Positions 59,951-64,000 of a stretch of 64,000 nt of DNA are shown piece after piece. Position numbers and translations under genes: made by a program. Under the pieces are notes generated by a model, which searched no databases, was not told the origin of the DNA, and was given only the letters and a program-made list of their open reading frames with translations. How positions within the stretch are numbered: the stretch's first letter is position 1; each line of letters begins with the position of its first letter. Source of the DNA: Medicago truncatula (Eukaryota; Streptophyta; Magnoliopsida; Fabales; Fabaceae); contig NC_053042.1 in assembly GCF_003473485.1 (NCBI RefSeq), positions 48,943,762 to 49,007,761 of the forward strand, in the 5' to 3' direction.

Positions 59951-61140
59951 CGTCAAACCGGGTTGCAAGACCATTTGCAACAAGAGCCTCTTTGATAATA
60001 TGATACTACTCAATCTCATCGGTGTTATTGCAAATTTGATGAATATTTTTGCCAACATTTGATACAAATGAGTATAAATGAAACCAACTTTTAGAAGAGT
60101 TATTGCATTTAAAGATTCAATAAAGACATGAGTTTTTTTAATCCTCTACTCCACATCGATTTCAAACAATTGAAAATTCCCTGAGAATGTGTTTGGATGA
60201 GGAAATTGAATTTTTTTAAAGAATTTAGAATTATAGGCAATTTTCATTATCATACTTTTGTTTAAAATGTTTTTTGAAAGACCATTCTCTTTCATTTTTC
60301 AATACTTTTATTTGGATGGAGTAATACAAAATTTCATTAACATCATTTTTGGGGAACCTTTATAAAATTTATTTTTTATGGCCAAATCTGGGAATTGAAA
60401 TTAGGAGTCAATTTGTAGTTTTTGAAAATTTTGGTGGGTCAAATTGCAATTTTTGAAATTTGAGGGGTCATTTTGCATTTTTTATGAAAATTCATATATT
60501 CAATGCATTGAAAATTGAACTATTTAACTTTTTTAAATAACAATTTCTTAATCCAAAATCCTTAAAGAATGCACTCGTTGGCAATACCCTTCTTTATAAA
60601 CAAATTGAGTCTATCTTAATTTTTTCTCCTCCTCATACTTTATCTCCCTTGTTAGAATGAGAAGGAGAACGAGCTAAAATATTACTCAGTAAGAAGAAGA
60701 TCAATAGTAAATTGCCTACCTCCCTGAAGCACCAACTACCATCCGAGTCCACATAACTACCAACGGTTTAGTGCAAAGACACCATGTGGTATGCTCCCCA
60801 TGAGCCGAGGGATAGGTTGTGAACACCACAAGTCGTTCTAAAAGTCAACCATTTGATGATTTTTTTTTTTTTACGCAAATCAGACGGGGTACTAGAAATT
60901 GATTTAAGAATAAACAATATACAAATTAAATCCCATATATACATATAGAGTGGTGTGAAGGAATGTGCCTGCACAAAGTTTTCATAATTCTTTTTAGTGG
61001 TATAATTTGTTTTTATACTATGCAGAAGCCAGAAGGGCATGCCCTTGCACCCTTCACATAACCTTTGTTTCTTAACCCAGCCAATCACACAAGTAAAATT
61101 CTACAAGTTGCTTCCCAATATAAAAAAGTCTGCTCAAATA
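59951..61140. other. Intergenic, no supported gene
   Basis: Contains a possible GTGTTTGGATGAGG-ended MITE starting near 60187 whose right end was not resolved. The open frames in this stretch have no recognisable domain. Confidence 0.35.
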
Positions 61141-61144
61141 AAGA

Positions 61145-61800
61145 ACAAATGGTCAATTTAGTCTTTAAACTATCACCATTTTTCAAATTAAGTCTCTAAA
61201 TTATATAAGTATAATACATTGTCTCTAAAGTATATAAGATTCGTCAATTTAATCTCTGTTATTGAGATGTTTGTGACTAAATTGATGAATTTTTATATAC
61301 TATAGTGATTAAATTGAAAATTTTATATAAATCAAAAACTACAATTATATTTACGTAGTTTATGGACTAAGTTGGAAAACTAAGGGGGCGTTTGTTTTTG
61401 GGAAACACAAATTATTCCCAGGAATAACATACCTCGGAATGAAAATATCAAAATTTGATTCTTGGGTATTTGTTAAAAAAAGTGTTTGGCAAATAACTTG
61501 ACATTCCTGGAAAAATTGGAAGTTACAATTTTTTTTTTTAAATCTATGCATAATATCATGGGAATGCACATTCCCATCTCTTTACATGGGAATATATTCA
61601 TGGAAATAATGGAAGTTATGGGAAGTTACTCCATTCCCAGGAACCTTTATACCTAGGAATATTTTTTTCTCAACCTCATAACAAACATGGATATAATCAT
61701 TCCCTAACCATGTATTCCCGGGAATGTCATTCTTAACCTTGAAACAAACACCCCCCTAACAGTGATTTATAGACTAAATTGACAGTTTATTCATTCCAAT
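61145..61800. repeat. Foldback repeat hosting a nested Tourist MITE
   Basis: The left part carries AAATGGTCAATTTAGTCTTT and repeated AATTTAGTCTCT/AAATTGACG phrases. The right end carries ATAGACTAAATTGACAGTTT in inverse. A Tourist element at 61384-61756 interrupts it. Confidence 0.65.
61384..61756. mobile_element. Tourist-type MITE, TAA target duplication
   Basis: Left GGGGGCGTTTGTTTTTGGGA, right CCTTGAAACAAACACCCCCC. TAA is directly repeated at 61381-61383 and 61757-61759. Both halves carry 'ggaatgt/cattcc' and 'cccaggaat/attcccgg' inverse motifs. 373 bp, non-coding. Confidence 0.9.
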
Positions 61801-63079
61801 AAAAACAAAATACAAACACGCATATATTACAAAAACACATCATACACTACTGGTTTATATAGATAATGCCCTTACTATTCAAAAAATTTGTATCCGTCGA
61901 TGTGTACGCGTCCAAATTACAAAATACTTGTGATCAAACAATTATTTCCTCTTACTTACGGTTAAAAGTTGAACCCAAACCAAATTTTTACGCCCTAACA
62001 ATTGCAATGACTCAAGGGACTTTAAGGGCCATAAGTACTACAAAATCACAAGATTTACAAATATAATGATTTTACACAAGTAATAACGCAAAATATGCAA
62101 TTTTACGGTATGATAGAGCGAGAGATAAACTGTTCGAGCTATTATCCAAATTCCAAAGGTATTAAATAATGTTTAGACCGACAAAAATAATTTTGTTTGC
62201 TGCTGCATAGTATATGTATAAAATAGTACTGACTGATAGTGATTGAACATGACATTATTTTGGCTGCATGTGGAAGTCATGCATATTCTACACTACATTT
62301 CATTGCTTGCCATTTCCAAACCTCATTTATTTTCTTCCGTAATGAGTTGTAAAACAAACTTATTTTTCTTTCTTTTTGTTGATAAAAAACAATATAATGA
62401 TTAAGAACATAATGAGAGTATAAAAAAGAAATTTGTCAAAAATTTACCACAAAATAGTTGTATAAATATCATTGCTCGATCTTCATTTAACATAAGGCAA
62501 CATTATAAAAAGAAAAAAAACGCCAAGTAAAAAAATAACACGGTCAACTCTCACTCGCCCACCCTATCACACACAAAATAACACTGGCATACAGTTACAC
62601 CGGTAAAAATGTTATCACATAAAGTTTTTTTTATTTTGGTCAAGTTATCACATATAATTTATTTCCAATAAAAATATGATTTTATTGATGTCTACTCCTA
62701 GTTCCTAACTCTACCGAACAATTTACAGAATAAATTACGGCGAACACAAGTTGGCAAACAAAAAGGACCTACCACGATTAGGTTCCCAGGTTGCAAAGTC
62801 TACACCTCTTGCTTTCTTTCTATTTCTACTCTCATCGTCGCAATCAAAAAGACCTCACAGCTGTACCTGTACTAGTAGTCTTGTTAGAGAATGCGGCTAA
62901 TGACCCAAAAATCCCCACCTCACCTATAGATACATAGATTCATAACTTATGCTATGTTCCAAAACATGCATGATGCATTGACTTTATACACTACCATACA
63001 CCAACTCTAATATCCAATAATATCCCATGAGAAACCCTTTCGGAAAGAGAAAAGAATCTCATAAGAAATAAGAAATCTT
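61801..63079. other. Intergenic, no gene seen
   Basis: No coding region or defined element beyond a short 'tatcattgctcg' copy of the repeat also found near 34790 and 51360. Confidence 0.35.
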
Positions 63080-63245
63080 TTTTTTTTTTTTAGCTTTCGC
63101 ACCGGTTTCCGACCCACTAAAGGTGAACGACTAATCCGGCTTATGCGTAGTGGCATGCGCACTGGCCAAGCGTTGTTCCTCCTGAGAATCGAACCCGGTA
63201 TTCCCAGGGTACGTCCTTGGAAGGAGCTCCTTGCCACTGAAGCCC
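63080..63245 (-). mobile_element. SINE, minus strand
   Basis: On the minus strand: GGCTTCAGTGGCAAGGAGCT (A-box-like), CCGGGTTCGATTCTCAGG (B box) about 45 bp on, a SINE body including GTCGGAAACCGGTGCGAAAG, and a poly-A tail of about 14 bases. AAATCTTT occurs on both outer sides (near 63071 and 63247) and is the likely target duplication. The 85-codon open frame here is a by-product. Confidence 0.85.
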
Positions 63246-64000
63246 AAAAAATCTTTGAGTACACAATGCTATATGAATGAATTTAATGTTATATGATAAT
63301 CAAAATTGATTTTAAATGGATTAATTTATTTTGCACTTTTTTCCCCTAATAATTTTCACATCCAGATATCATTTCACCACAATTTTGCAGAAACTTCAAT
63401 TGTAGCTTTACTATTGACGTGTGTTGTTCTCAATGAGAAAACAAATACACCAGCTTAGTAAAATTGTTTGTTGCTAAAAGTGAACCGATAATAATTTATT
63501 AAAATAAAATTGATATATAAAGGGTATAAACGGTTTTACACAATCAACAAATTACAAAAATCATATGTGTAACTTTAAAAGTAGGTATGATTAAAATAAA
63601 CTATTTTTAATGATTGAACACTTACGATTAATTCATAAATACTATATAGAGTAAACTGTTTGTTCGCCAAGACATCATGAAATGCCTAATATTTTGCCAA
63701 CTACTTCAGTCTATGACTTTAGCTTAAAACACGACATGTGGTTGTTAAATAGTCGATAAATAAACTTCGCGATGTTATAACAACATTTTCTCTATTAAGA
63801 AATTTAACATTTTCCTATAAACAATATATTTGCACTAATAGTATTTAGGAAAGAGAAAACGAGAAATATTATGAACACTTTTTAATAAGATCATTTACTA
63901 TGCTAAAAAATTTTCAATACCCTTCAACACCCATTTTTTCAATTCTCAACACTCCAAATCACTTTCTCTCTATTAATTCAACATCCACCTCTGCAATAGT
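63246..64000. other. Intergenic, no gene seen
   Basis: AT-rich sequence to the window edge with nothing recognised. Confidence 0.35.

Noticed and set aside
1-64000. CRISPR array, operon or bacterial-type system
   Set aside because: Tandem repeats here lack unique spacers, genes have spliceosomal introns, and all recognised families are eukaryotic.

Overview
The window reads as plant nuclear DNA, most likely from a papilionoid legume such as Medicago or Trifolium. The support is AT-rich intergenic sequence, plant-style intron-split genes, SINE families of legume type, many Stowaway and Tourist MITEs, and plant-specific gene families. The species call is an inference from memory of such sequences, not a search.

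Six genes can be reconstructed exon by exon. In order they are: the kinetochore protein SPC24 (minus, 2355-6265); the C-terminal half of a GPI inositol acyltransferase of the PIG-W/GWT1 family, with no 5' half in the window (plus, 14124-15815); a class-3 lipase of the plant 'calmodulin-binding heat-shock protein' group (minus, 28294-31059); ribosomal protein eL36 (plus, 35715-36754); a NIN-like transcription factor of the NLP6/NLP7 type (minus, 41773-46155); and signal peptide peptidase-like 1 (minus, 54919-58310). They are unrelated housekeeping or regulatory genes and do not form a pathway cluster.

Transposable elements fill most of the rest. 6.6-14 kb holds a 2.4-kb solo LTR, a truncated relative in inverted orientation, and a 1.87-kb Harbinger-like foldback element made of about 60-bp tandem repeats. 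17.8-28 kb holds a duplicated unknown segment and, between its copies, a 6.2-kb Mutator-like element with a FAR1-type transposase gene that itself carries nested MITEs and a SINE. A 2.2-kb deletion derivative of this MULE lies at 47.5-49.7 kb with a perfect 9-bp target duplication. Five LINE fragments, four of them RNase H tails, are scattered across the window. SINEs lie at 25.2, 34.9 and 63.1 kb, and Stowaway and Tourist MITEs and long hairpins occur throughout.

Points most worth a second look: the SPC24 intron 2 that reads best as AT-AC; the beheaded but splice-intact GWT1 gene; the Harbinger-like snap-back array; arrays of CTCGC...GCGAG palindromes inside the LTR family; the MULE pair; and the duplicated segment of unknown nature flanking the MULE.
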